Assembly (NCBI GenBank): GCA_027625915.1
Contig: JANTQA010000026.1
Location: 4,588,001 to 4,652,000, forward strand
Origin: Anaeramoeba flamelloides
Lineage: Eukaryota > Metamonada > Anaeramoebidae
Reading direction: 5' to 3'
DNA: 64,000 nucleotides
In this document: positions 1-11,310 of the stretch, in pieces
Numbering within the stretch: position 1 is the stretch's first letter
Layout: each line of letters opens with the position of its first letter
Program-made: the position numbers and the translations under genes
The notes under the pieces: generated by a model
Told to the model about the DNA's origin: nothing
The model's input: the letters and a program-made list of their open reading frames with translations, nothing else
Databases searched by the model: none

Positions 1-2128
1 CAAATCCAAAAATCCAAACAAAAAAGGATCGAGATCTTTTTTGACTGAAAATTAAATAGGAATAAATGAGCTCTTTTCAAAATATTTGATTCCTTTCATT
101 TAATTTAATAGATGTGTTTGATTATCAATTTTTATATAATCTTTATGAAAATAACTACCCCATTGACTTTAAAAACAATAAAAAGAGTAATACATAAATT
201 AAAAAAAATAAAATATTAATTGAAACCATTTTTTTAGTAATGAAATATTTTCAAACTCAAAACAATCAATTTTCACATTTTGTCCTGCAGAATAATAACA
301 AAAATCCCTTTTTTTTAGGAATTCGGGCAAAAAAGAGAGGCCAATAACCCCTCCCTTAAATAATAATAATAAAAAATAAATCCCTTTTTTTCCAAAAAGA
401 CATTTCTTAAAAGTATCAAGCTCATTTATATTAATAAATTGGAGAAGATTTGTTAATGTTAGTCTCTCTAAAGTAAGAAATTTTTAGAAGTATGTTAGAA
501 TATAACTTAATTTTTTGAGTATTTTTGATTCAATCAATCTTGAAGATTCCATTTTCCCCCGTTATATTGATTTTGCCTTCTTGTTTCTATGAGTTTTTTC
601 TGAAAACCTGATTTTATGATTTAAAATTTTTATTTTCAGTTACTTTTTAGATTTTTTTACATAATAAGGAATAAAATATATGTGTGGGAGTAGTATTTTT
701 TTAAAAAATAAACTTAAATATTGTCAAGATCTTATTATTCTTATTATTTTGTAATTTTAGTTTAGATTTTGAAATGGATGAGTTAAACTCATCAAAAACA
801 ATTTATTAATTTAAGTCTTTATTTTTAAATCAAAATCCATATATTTCAAATATAAACACAAAAAGTAGTCATTTATTTTTATTATCAATTAAGTATATTC
901 TTGAAAATGGTGAAAAAAAAATTTTCGATTTTATGTTGGAAAGTGTTGATTTTGTAAAAAAACAATAATTTTTTAGTTATTATAATTCATTATTAATATT
1001 TATATTCAAATATCAACCAATAAATCTAATTGAGGTATAGGCGATTAAATAAATGAAAATTTGATAGAATTTTTACTCAATGCTTATTAATGAAATTTAT
1101 ATCTATTAAGAAAAACTTTTAGATATTTGTTTAAAGTTTGAAAAAATCTGTTTTTCTTGTTTTCAAAAAAAGATAAAAAAAAATTCCAAGATTTCAAAAT
1201 TTTCAATTTTTTTAACAAATTCTTTGGTTTTATTCATAAAAATTATTATAGCAATGGAAAAAAAATTGTCAGAAATTAATTTATTTTAAATTTTGCACAG
1301 ATAAAATTAACTAATTCCCAAATATCTTCAAGAAACTTTTTATTTTGAAACAATTAATTTTCAAATTCGAACAAAAACAAAATTTCAAAACAATTTTTTT
1401 GCCAAATGGATTTAAAACTATAATGGTTTTAACTATCCTTCTCGAAAGAATTTCAATATTTTTTATAAGTTGAATAAACTTTTTTTTTATTTAACCAAAA
1501 GAATTTTCTTAAAAAAGAATAAAAAAATCTGATTTTAATATTCCTGTCATTAAAGAATTTTTTTTATTAATAATGATAAAAATGGCAATAAACAAGGTAA
1601 AATTTTATTAGATATGTAAGAAATAGATTAAAATCAAAGATTATCTTTTTCATAAAAAATAGAAAAAAAAAAGGGATTGAACTAACAAATATTTTCTTTT
1701 CTTATCTGTTTTTTTTTGTTAATCAGAATTTTTTGGAATTTCGTATATCCAAAAATTCTCTTTATAAAGAAAATCACCAATAGCATATTTTAGAATTTTG
1801 TCATGTTGATGTAGAGGACTGATCCCTTAATCAATAATTTTTTTTGAATCAAAAATTGAATTTTGGTGAAGAAAAAATATTGAAATAACGTATATTAATA
1901 AGTTTTTAAACAAAACAAACTTTCTTCTTTAGACAATAATCCTCTTGAAAAAAAATTAAATCAAATAAAACCTATTCAAGTTTTATTGTTCTTTGTATAT
2001 TTATAATAAAATTTATGGATCGAACAAATCCCTTAAATTCGAAAAAAATAACATAAAAAAAAAAAAAAAAAAAAAAAAAGTTATCAATTTATTACATTCT
2101 TATTACATAAAATAAAATAAAAATAGAA
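1..2128. other. gene-free flank with one long dispersed repeat
   Basis: No convincing gene. The first ~770 bases are AT-rich sequence with A and T runs. From about 771 to 1850 there is a copy of the dispersed repeat called R3 here, listed separately. A long A run (about 2057-2080) lies just beyond the 3' end of the neighbouring minus-strand DEX1-like gene and could mark its 3' UTR or poly(A) region. Confidence 0.6.
771..1850 (+). repeat. dispersed repeat R3, copy 1 (~1.1 kb)
   Basis: Begins GAAATGGATGAGTTAAAC and ends near GATCCCTTAATCAATAA. The same blocks in the same order occur inverted at 46005-47231, for example ATTCCCAAATATCTTCAAG and AACCAATAAA-CTAATT. A short copy of the first ~220 bases is at 42311-42530. 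No open frame of note. It looks like an old non-coding dispersed element; the family is not recognised. Confidence 0.6.
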
Positions 2129-5100
2129 TTAACGTGGTAGAGGAGTTTTTTTCTCCCTGGTAAAAATAATGACAATAGACATTAAAAAAAAGGGTATGAA
2201 AAGAGAAAACCTCAATTTAGTAAAAAAATCTTGGTGTGTATGTATTAAGAAAGAATCTTCAAATTTTAATAAATTTTTATTAAACATTTCAATTCGTAAT
2301 AAAGAAGATTTTATTTGTTTTGGTGTATTTAAAATCACTGAATATGTACCTGTATTTTTATAAACATTTTGAAAAACTAATACTGAATCAATGAATATCT
2401 TGACGTTATATTCGTAATCGACTTCCAACTGGTTTTGGAAATCAATTATTTGGAATTGTACTTGGAATTTTCTTCCTGAAATTGAATTTTCTTTCCTTGT
2501 ATTGGGGAGGAATATCACGCCTTGGCTTGCTTCTCTTTGTACAAAGCCATTTATTGATTGGACTTGGGAAGACCAAGAGCGTAAAGGGTTGTAAGGCGTG
2601 TTTGTATCAAAGGCGTAGCAATGCCCGCCCATTGTTGTTACGAGTAATTGTATTTTATTGTTTCCAACAAAGTCGTCGGCTAAGACCATTGAATAGGACA
2701 TTTCGCCGATATCTGTTTTTGTTTCGCACCCCTTAATTGGATCTAAAATGTGAAGCATCCCATCCCAGGAAACAAAGACAAGATGGGAATGTTTGAAATT
2801 TTGTGGCAGAAGTTTAATTATCAAGATTGGCGCTGTAATTTTATTTGTTATACGGATTGGAAATCCATCCAAGATTTCGCCACCTCTATTGAAAACGTAA
2901 ATATACCCACTTTCAGTTGTGATTACAATATCCAATTTGCCGTCGCCGTTAACATCTCCAATTGTCGGTGTCTGTGAACAAAAGCCAATTATTTCTTTTG
3001 ACCATAATTCTTTACCTAAATTATCAAACACCCGGATATTGGAAATTACACTTGTTGCAATTATTTCCAAGTTCCCATCCCCTGTCAAATCAACACAGGC
3101 AATTTGCGCCTGTATTTCGCCCATTTCAATTGGGAATCCTGGTTTCAGGTCGCCGTCCATATCTAGAGCATAGATGTTGCCTAAAGATGTTCCAATGATG
3201 ATATCTAATTTCCCATCTCCATCAAGATCAACAACGGTTGGGGATGGATACACAAAGGCTTGGTTTTCAGATTCTTGTGTCGATAAATCCAAATGTCGAA
3301 TCCATTTGATTTGTTTAACGTTTAAATCGTAAACAATGATCCCACCTGCTACATAATTCGTTAATTCCAAGTCTCGATATTCTGGTTCATTCTGCTTATA
3401 TGTATCAAAATAATATGAAACAGATAATACTAATTCATTTGATGGTGTAATAACGGGCGTTGACAAAATATGTGGATCAACAAATAGATAACTTTGAGTT
3501 AATTCTTCTTTAATTTTGCCCATCTGATCATTAATATATTGCTCCCTATTTTTGGAAAATGAGTTTTCGATTTTTGAAGAAAATTGAAATTCCAAATCAC
3601 TATATTCGCCAAAATGGCCTAATATTTTCATAGCTTCTTTTGCTTCTTCGGTTATTCTTTCTTGCTGTCTTTGTCTTGGCTGTTCAAATGGAGAATCAAA
3701 ATATTGTGGTTTTTCAAAATCATCTTTTTCATACAATTCTTGTTCTTGTCCTTGTGTTTTTTCATCCTTATTTTTATCATTATTCTTCTCGTGTGATCTG
3801 TCTTCATCAAATTCATAATCATTTTCCTCATCAGAATCATTGGAAATTGAGTCTAAAGTAAGATCTAAATAGTCGTCTGTGTCATCATCTGATATGGGTA
3901 CCATTCGATAAAAATATGATGGTGTGATTTCACCCAATTCAGTTTCATTGTTAATATCTTTTTCATACCAATGCTTATGCAAAATTAATGGTGGTAATTG
4001 AATATAATAATCCTTTTTCCTTCTCCCATTCTTATCAAAAAATAAAATTTGACCATCATATGTTGAGCTAATAAATAATCTTGAGTGCGATGATGATTGA
4101 TCAAATAAAATTGGACTTGAATGAAATAAATTTTCAGAAAAAATAAATGGCCATCCTATTTGAAAATTTTAATTTTCATTGTTATTTATTGTTATTATTG
4201 TTATATTATTATTATATGTTTGATTTTTAATGAAGAACAACAATTAGAATAATATTCAATATTAATGAAGAGATGAAAAGGTGTTTTCCAATTTTATTAA
4301 AGTCTATATTTGAAAAAATAATAGAGCATTTGCTGATTTATAAGACAATCTCGATATTATCAATACATCTTGATTTTCATTTAAAATCATATTTACTTTA
4401 ATATCTCTGCGAAAAATCATAAAATCGTGATAATACACAATACCACAATAAGGGTAACTGTTATGATTTTTATTCATACGTGAAGAGTGTCTTACCCACT
4501 GCCGTTGATAATGTCCAAATCGACTACTTTTGGTTGAAAAAATTGAAAAAAAATAAAGTAAAGATTCAAAGTATAAAACGAAAATAAAAATTCTAATTTC
4601 TTTGTTTCTAGTCACTTACCATGGATTTTATTCATATCAGATGTGTGGCTTGTTTCTATAAAAATGTTAAAGTGTAATTCTTTTGATGGTTGAAAAAAAA
4701 TAACAAAATAAAAAAAATGATAGGATCAACATTGGCAAAAAATGCAATTTAAAAAAAAAAGTTTAAAATAATTCTCAATTTCAAAAAATCAAATAAAAAT
4801 AAAAAATAAATCTTTTCTTATTTTATATTTACACATTGATTAAAGTTCTTCTATTTGGAACAAAACGTTTTTTGGCAACAGTATAAAATCTGATTTAATT
4901 TAATTTAGTCTAATTTGTGGTTATTCTATAACCCTTTATGTTTTGCCAAGGTAATGCCTTTGTCTTATTCTTTTTCCAAAAAGAACTCATTTGAAAATAA
5001 AAAAAGGAAAAAAACAAAAAATTTGAGATCTTAAAAATTGCCATAGATATAAACTTCAAATCTAACATAGTTATTATTCAAAATTATAAGTCGACATTGA

Positions 5101-7330
5101 TTTAAATTTGAATTTGGCTGTCACTTTTTGACTTTTTTTCGAAAAATGTCTTTTTATTTTTATTCTTGATTTTTAGAGATCTATTATACAACACACACAT
5201 GTTGGTTGGTTTTTTTTATTTAAATTAGTCGCTCATAAATAAAGATGAAAAATTTTTTTCAGATGCCAAAAAGAAAAATTAGACCTCAATGATCATATAT
5301 TGATGCTCAAAATGGGATAGAGGTATCTCTAAAAAGAGATTTTTTTTAATAAAAATTCATTTTTAGAGATATTTATATTCAGTCTTATGTGATTCTTTTT
5401 CGGAAAAAGTTTTTTTCATTTGATTGTGATTCAGTGATAAAAGAAAATAAATAAAGAGCTTTTATAGTTTCATTTTACTGGTAGTATAATTTTTGTGGTT
5501 AAAATATTTTTACTTTGTCTTGTTGATTTATTTCTGTAATTTTTCATCTAAGAATTATCAAATCTAAATCTCTTAAATTTTCAAAATTACAGAAAGATAA
5601 ATTTTTTAGACCAATTGAAAATATTAGCAAAATTGGTTTTTTTATTTTAATTAAATAAACACTCTATTTTTAAATGTTTAATTAGATAATCTTTCCTTGG
5701 TTTTACAGGGGGGGTAAGTTAGGTTAGGGTAGGGTAGGGTAGGGGTAAATTCATATTACATAATATTTTTGATTAAATACATTAATACATGGTGAATTTT
5801 TGATTTCGCTTCAGGAATATGAATATTTTATGTTCTGTGAGAATTACTATTATTACCTACAAGAATATTTGTTGACTTTAAAGGAATGTTGAGCCAAGAA
5901 TTCTTGTTCAAATTTTGGTTTTTTTTTTGAAAATTTGTTTTTTGGTGAAAACATTTTATCTTTTTAAATTCACCTTGAAAAGGTTTGAAAAACAGAATCC
6001 TCCTGGTTCACTAATCTTCCCATTTATTATAAAATATTCTAGAGTTTAGTGTAATGGTATCAATATACTTGATAATAAAGTGGAAAGTAAGAGAAGTAAG
6101 AGTTAAAAAAAAATTATTTTTAGATTTGCCTTCTTTTGTTCAAGAATTTGGAAAAATTTTTTGTACATCTGTTTTAAAAAAGTGTGGACTCGAAGTTTTA
6201 TAGGTAGGGATTAAAACTGTATAATTCATATATTTTAATTAATTCAGTCAACATCTAATAAAACTTTTGATACACACTTTTCTAAAACAGCTGTATCAAT
6301 AAATGTTTTTTTTATTTTTCATCAAAATCCCAAAAAAATCGACAGTTTGGTTTTATTTTGTCTTTCTTTGAATAGAGAATCTTTTAAACCAGTTTTTCAT
6401 TTTATGACATTGAATTTCAGTTCTCACAAAACATAGAATAAAGACGGTACCTAAGCTTCAAATACCACACAGATGGGACAAATCCGAAATTTGTCATTTT
6501 TTAGGTGAGCACAACCTTTGATACACTAAAACTTGGATACTTGTTTTTTCTGTCTATTGAGGATTTTTAAAAAGCCCAGACTAAGATATCAAAAGGAGTA
6601 GAGTTTTTAAGAGATTGGTAGCAGTCAATTATTTTGACCCACTCGTGCAGTGTATCTTATTATTAAAAAGACAAAAGTTTGTTTTTTCGTTTTTAAATAA
6701 TTTTTTCTTGTTTTATTGTTGAACAAACGGTAGTCTTTCAAGATCTTTGTTGTTGAATGTTTTTAGGATCCAAAAATATTCTTTTCTTTCCAAAGCTCTT
6801 CATAATTCTATTTTCTTAAAGCTATTTTAATCGGTGCAATCCAGAAGAAAAAAGTTTTTTTCTTTGACTTTTATTCTTCTAATACAGCAAGTAAAAATGA
6901 AGAGAATCTGAAAATAATGTTACCTGGAGACTTTTCTCCGTTTGTTGCCTCTAATACCTCAACAAACCTTGAGAGCGTATGAATAATGATTTCAGGTGTT
7001 CCATCGTTGTCTAAATCTGTAATCAAAGGTGTTGAATAAACGCCAGCACCAAGTTCCGTTGACCACAATAATTCAAGGTCAATCCCTAATGAGCACTCAT
7101 CTACTTTGTTTATATTTTCTTCAAATAAGTCTTCAAGATCCTCATCTTTCCTATGTTTTGAAGGAATAAAAAAAAGAATATTGATAAAATGGAAAATCAA
7201 AAAAAAAATTCTTTTAACTTGAGATTATTAGAGTTTGAAAGGGAAGAAGGTTTAACAAATACTCTTGATCGCATTTTACAAAAAGAAAAAGAATCACAAA
7301 AAAAGAAAATATCAAGATCCTTTTATTCAT
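2129..7330 (-). CDS. DEX1: DEX1-like FG-GAP/integrin-alpha-like membrane protein
   Basis: Three exons on the minus strand, 7263-7330, 6924-7150 and 2129-4155, give 773 residues. Residues 1-20 are a signal peptide starting MNKRILIFSFF, which decides the start. FG-GAP/calcium-loop motifs lie near residues 68-73 (DLDNDG), 408-413 (DLDGDG), 455-459 and 500-505. An acidic, low-complexity stretch spans about 188-248. One transmembrane segment lies at about 747-764, followed by a short basic tail ending TPLPR. Order, spacing and many blocks (EKSPGWP, GWPFIFSENLFHSSPILF, SPTVVDLDGDG, DIGEMSYSMVLAD) match plant DEX1, which is needed for pollen wall formation. By inference this is a type I secretory-pathway protein with a luminal beta-propeller-like domain. 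Splice phases agree at both junctions (GA|G and G|GA). Intron 2 is 2.77 kb. Plant DEX1 is ~890 residues; the shortfall is in the acidic linker. Confidence 0.9.
5708..5748 (+). repeat. telomere-like GGGTA/TTAGGG tract inside DEX1 intron 2
   Basis: A G run followed by GTAAGTTAGGTTAGGG and then tandem TAGGG units, ending in GGGGTAAA. It is strongly G-biased on the plus strand, in a region otherwise almost free of G. It could be an interstitial telomere-like scar or a simple repeat. Confidence 0.6.
6166..6293. mobile_element. ~128-bp TA-flanked MITE (CTGTTTTAAAAAAGTG family), copy 1
   Basis: Left end CATCTGTTTTAAAAAAGTG and right end, read inverted, CAGCTGTTTTAGAAAAGTG. Both are followed by a shared AAGTTTTAT. 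A TA lies on each side. It has no coding capacity. Same size and termini as the elements at 36616-36746 and 51287-51414. Terminal CAG plus TA duplication is typical of Tc1/mariner-type non-autonomous elements; the family call is inference. Confidence 0.6.
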
Positions 7331-8114
7331 CACCAGAAAAAGATGAAATAAAAAAGTATAATTATCGAAGTAAAAATTATAGAAAAATGTTTTTTTCATT
7401 TTTTGTTTTAAGGGTCTAAGGTTCGATGTCTATCTTTTGGTATTTTGAATACAACCTTGTTTCTATGTTTGACAAATAGGTTTGAGGTACATAATTCAAA
7501 ATAAGAATCCAATATAATTTTGAAGTAAAACTTAAAAAATTTGTTTGATTTCAAAGATCGATATTCGTGGAAATCAAGAAAGAAACAAAACAGATATCAA
7601 TTAAAAATGGGCATGTATGGTAGGTCTTTAATGTTTAATAATTACATCTTAATTAATTTTAAAAAAGAATATTTGATTTTAAGGTTTTATGCCTTTATAA
7701 TCAAAAATGCTTTTTAGATTTTTTTCAAAGTAAATAGATATATATGATTTCCATTTTTCATATTCTTTTTTTTCAATGTATACAGCTATTTTAAAAAAGT
7801 GTGTATTTTTTTTTTTTAGGAGATTGTCAGAATTAAAACTTTTTTAAAATTTTTCTATTAAATAAAGTTAAAACTTTTTTGTATCTTTATTTAGAATTTT
7901 TTTTTTTTTTAATTTTTTTTTAATGAAAGATATCCTATAAATTACAATATTGTGAATACTAAGGATGGTTTAAAAAAACTATAAACAAATTTATAGTTTC
8001 TGGTGTAATGTCAAGTGTTGTAGAGTGCCTTTTTTTAATTTATTAAATAAAAATAAAATATCAGAATGTTTCTTGATAGTTCTTTAATTAAAAAAAAAAA
8101 ACTAACTCTGCTTT

Positions 8115-8545
8115 CTTGGGGTTTTCTGTTTTATCTGTGAAGTTTTCTAGGTTTTTTTTTTACTTTTGAAATAAACAGAAAATTTATTATAATTTTCGGT
8201 TTATTTCTAAAGTAAAAAAAACCTAATGAAAATCTATTGGTTTTGTAAATATACAGAAAACTTGAGAAAAACTAACTAAAGTGCTTTCAAGTGCCTATAT
8301 TTTCTAGGATTTAAAATAATTGGGTATAATCGTTGATTTACTATATTCTTTTGAATTTTGGAAAGGATAAGGAATAGTGATCTAATTTAAGAAATAAACT
8401 GAAAACGTATAATTTTTTCTTATTAATTTTCAAATTAAAAATAGGATAATGAGAAGTACCGAGGTTTTTTTTACTTTGAGAAATAAACCGAAATGTTTAT
8501 AAATTTTTGGTATATTTCTAAAATTAAAAAAAAAATACCAGAAAC
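8115..8545. repeat. dispersed inverted-repeat element R1, copy a
   Basis: Contains a near-perfect hairpin: AGGTTTTTTTTTACTTTTG and AAATAAAC-GAAAATTTATT, mirrored by ATTTTCGGTTTATTTC and AAAGTAAAAAAAACCT. It continues with GAAAATCTATTGGTTTTG and a second hairpin near 8460-8540. Shared with copies at 11068, 20735, 30690, 35815, 54235, 55370 and 61450. Confidence 0.6.
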
Positions 8546-9291
8546 CAGTGTGTAATTTTGTTACATCACCTCTCTGTAACCATGAAAAAAAATAAATAAA
8601 TAAATAGATAGTTCAAAATATTTTTAGAAATGTAATTTTTCTTTTGAATTCAACATGTACCTACATGTAGATTTTTTTTCTTCATTTTAAAATGAAAAAA
8701 TGTTATTTTTATTTAATTCTCAAAAGAATTTTCACTTTTTTAACAACAAAAAATTCAGAAAATATTTCAAAATAGGGGGGGGGGTACTTTTAAAACAGCT
8801 GTGATAATATATATATATATATTTCATATTTTTAAATTTTGAAAACAAAATACAAAGAAAACATTGGAATTTAATTGAATAAATTATTGATTATTTTTTA
8901 TTAATAAATAATTATTTTTCTCTTATAAAAGAACTTTAGGATTTTAATTTTACAATATTGTTGTTTAAAATATAAAAAATAGTTTTCTTGCAAAAGTATT
9001 ATAACATCCTAAAAATACTTTACTTTTTAAAAAATGTATATTATAGAAAATTTTACATATATAAATTGAATTTAGAAATTATAAATGGTTGGGTGTATTC
9101 TTAATAATACTTTTTTATTGGTATTAAATTTAAAAAGATAATCTTGCCTAAAATGGAATAAATCCTTGATATACGATTTGATTTTAAAATTTTAATCAAT
9201 TGCAAAATCTGAATGGTTATATCTTTGTTGAATGTCTGTTTCATGAAAGTGCTTAATTTTTGTAATTTTTTTCTAAACACAGTATTTTTTA

Positions 9292-9487
9292 CCGACAGTT
9301 CCATTTTTAAGGCACAAAATTTCAAAGAAATTTTAGGCTCGCAAAAAAATCTCAAATTAAGGCATATAATTTGTAATTTTTTCCTACATATATTATTTTC
9401 CTAGAATCTGAATTTTCTGCCTTAATTTGGGATTTTTATTGTATCTTAATTTTTGTTGAAGTGGTGCCTTAAAAGTGGAACTGACTG
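9292..9487. mobile_element. ~197-bp palindromic MITE (CAGTCAGTT family), copy A
   Basis: Two arms of about 90 bp form one large hairpin. The left arm has GACAGTTCC, a (T)AAGGCAC block and ATCTCAAATTAAGGCA. The right arm is the reverse complement and ends AAGTGGAACTGACTG. This copy is diverged; the TA is clear on the left side only. Related copies are at 27870, 28471, 39276 and, more distantly, 54884. Confidence 0.7.
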
Positions 9488-11010
9488 TTCAAAAAGTTAT
9501 ATTTTTAAAGATGTCAATGAGTATACGCATGTGTGTCATCCAATATTTTATAAGACATTTCCAAAAAAGTTGGTCATTTTCTTTTATATTTCGTTGAAAA
9601 TAATCTTTGTTAATGAAGGTAAACATTAATTTACATTTAATGTTAAAGTTAAATATTAATATTGGTTAATTCCCAACTACTCATTTATTTATTTCAAAAT
9701 ATGCTGGAAAATCCTTTGCAAAAAAAAAAAAAAAAAAAAAAAAAAACATCCTATGACTTTTTCACATACGTTCTAAAATCATATATTATGATTAAAATAT
9801 TTAAAAATAAGAACAGTAAAAAATAAATATGACGTAAAAAAAATAAATTTACATAATCGCTCGGAATATTTTATTTTTTTTCAATTACAACTTTTATCAA
9901 AAAATAAAAATAAATAAAAAAAAAATATCTAATTACAGCCATTGTGGCTTTATATATGTATTATTTTATATTTTATCTGATATGGTAGGTGTTGTGTTTT
10001 AATTCCATGCACTATAATATAATTTGATCATCAATAAACCTTTTCTCATTTGTGAAAATAAAATATTTTATTTATTTATCCATTTAGTATTTTTCATCTT
10101 TGGCAAGCACTAGACAGCAAGTGTAATAAAAAAAAATAAAAAGACAAATTAATCTTGACAATAAGAGTATTTTTTTATAAACTAAAATTCAAAATTTTCC
10201 ACACACCTAAAATTTTCCAAAGAACCACAATAATACAATTTCCTTCAAATTAAAATAATTTTGATTTTTCGTAAAATATGAAAATCATTTTTTGATCTCT
10301 ATGAGTTCTTTTATTTTTATTTCGTTTTTTGAATTAAGTAACTTGTTTTGTTCGATCATATTTTTTTTCAACAATTGATAGTAGGCTAAAGTTGGGTTGT
10401 TCCAAATAGAAGAACTCAAATATAATAAGTTGGTAGTATCTACACCTTCGATCTATCAATATTTGTATTAGAATTGAAACAAATCTTTCTTTGGATTTTT
10501 TTGTTTTGCTCTCTCCAAAATTTTTAACACATCCTTGGTTTGTTTTGATAATTATTTATTTTTTGTTTTGTGGGTATTGTAATTTATTAACAAGTGTTAA
10601 CATTTGAATTAGTGAATGGTTCTAATTGGTATTTCTTCTTGGATTGATTAAAATACGTTTTTTTTTTTTTTCACAAATAGAATTATTATTTGTTAAAAAT
10701 TTCGAATTGGTGTTTATTTTGCTTTTTTTTCCCTCTTTTGGACCCATTTTAAATATTTTATTATGTTTATAAAAGAGTATGAAAGGGTAGATTCGAAAAA
10801 GATTTGAATTTCCATTAGTAGCTATTTTTATATGGGGTATATTTTACCAAAGATTTATTTAAACCCCAAATGTGTTGTGATTGAATTTAAATCATATTAA
10901 TGTTCGAAAGTGCAAATTAGTCTAAAAAAATGAATATAAATAGTATGAAATACAAAATTATTGGATTTTTTTTTTTAAAGGATAACATTTTAAAAATTAT
11001 CAATTTATAG

Positions 11011-11049
<39 letters not shown>
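11011..11049. repeat. (TA)n microsatellite
   Basis: About 39 bases of alternating TA just before R1 copy b. Shorter (TA)n tracts lie near 8808-8821, 30233-30257 and 55543-55566, usually next to repeat elements. Confidence 0.85.
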
Positions 11050-11053
<4 letters not shown>

Positions 11054-11067
11054 TATATAATTATATT

Positions 11068-11310
11068 GAAGAGATGCGATTCAACAAGGTTACAAAGTGT
11101 TTGGTGTTATGTTTTTTTATTATTATTATTATTTGCGAAATAAACCTAAAATTTATTTATTTTCTGTTTTTATTTCTCAAATTAAAAAAAAAACAAGTTC
11201 GGTTTTCCAGAATTCAAAACAATAGATTAAAATTCATGATTTTTCTCTATTTTTTGAATTCTAGAAAATATGGTCACTCTACAGCGCTCAGTGGCACTTT
11301 CTGAAATTCT
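11068..11310 (+). repeat. dispersed inverted-repeat element R1, copy b
   Basis: Starts GAAGAGATGCGATTCAACA, has the AAATAAA-hairpin with flanking AAAAAAAA blocks, then TTTTCCAGAATTCAAAA and TTTTTGAATTCTAGAAAA, and ends CACTCTACAGCGCTCAG. Start and end both match the copy at 61450-61835. Confidence 0.6.

Noticed and set aside
4304-4615. 103-codon minus-strand frame and a possible small exon (VDLDIINGSG before GTAAGAC) in DEX1 intron 2
   Set aside because: The flanking DEX1 exons join directly to give the conserved GEKSPGWP block, leaving no room for an extra exon; the frame itself has no recognisable domain.
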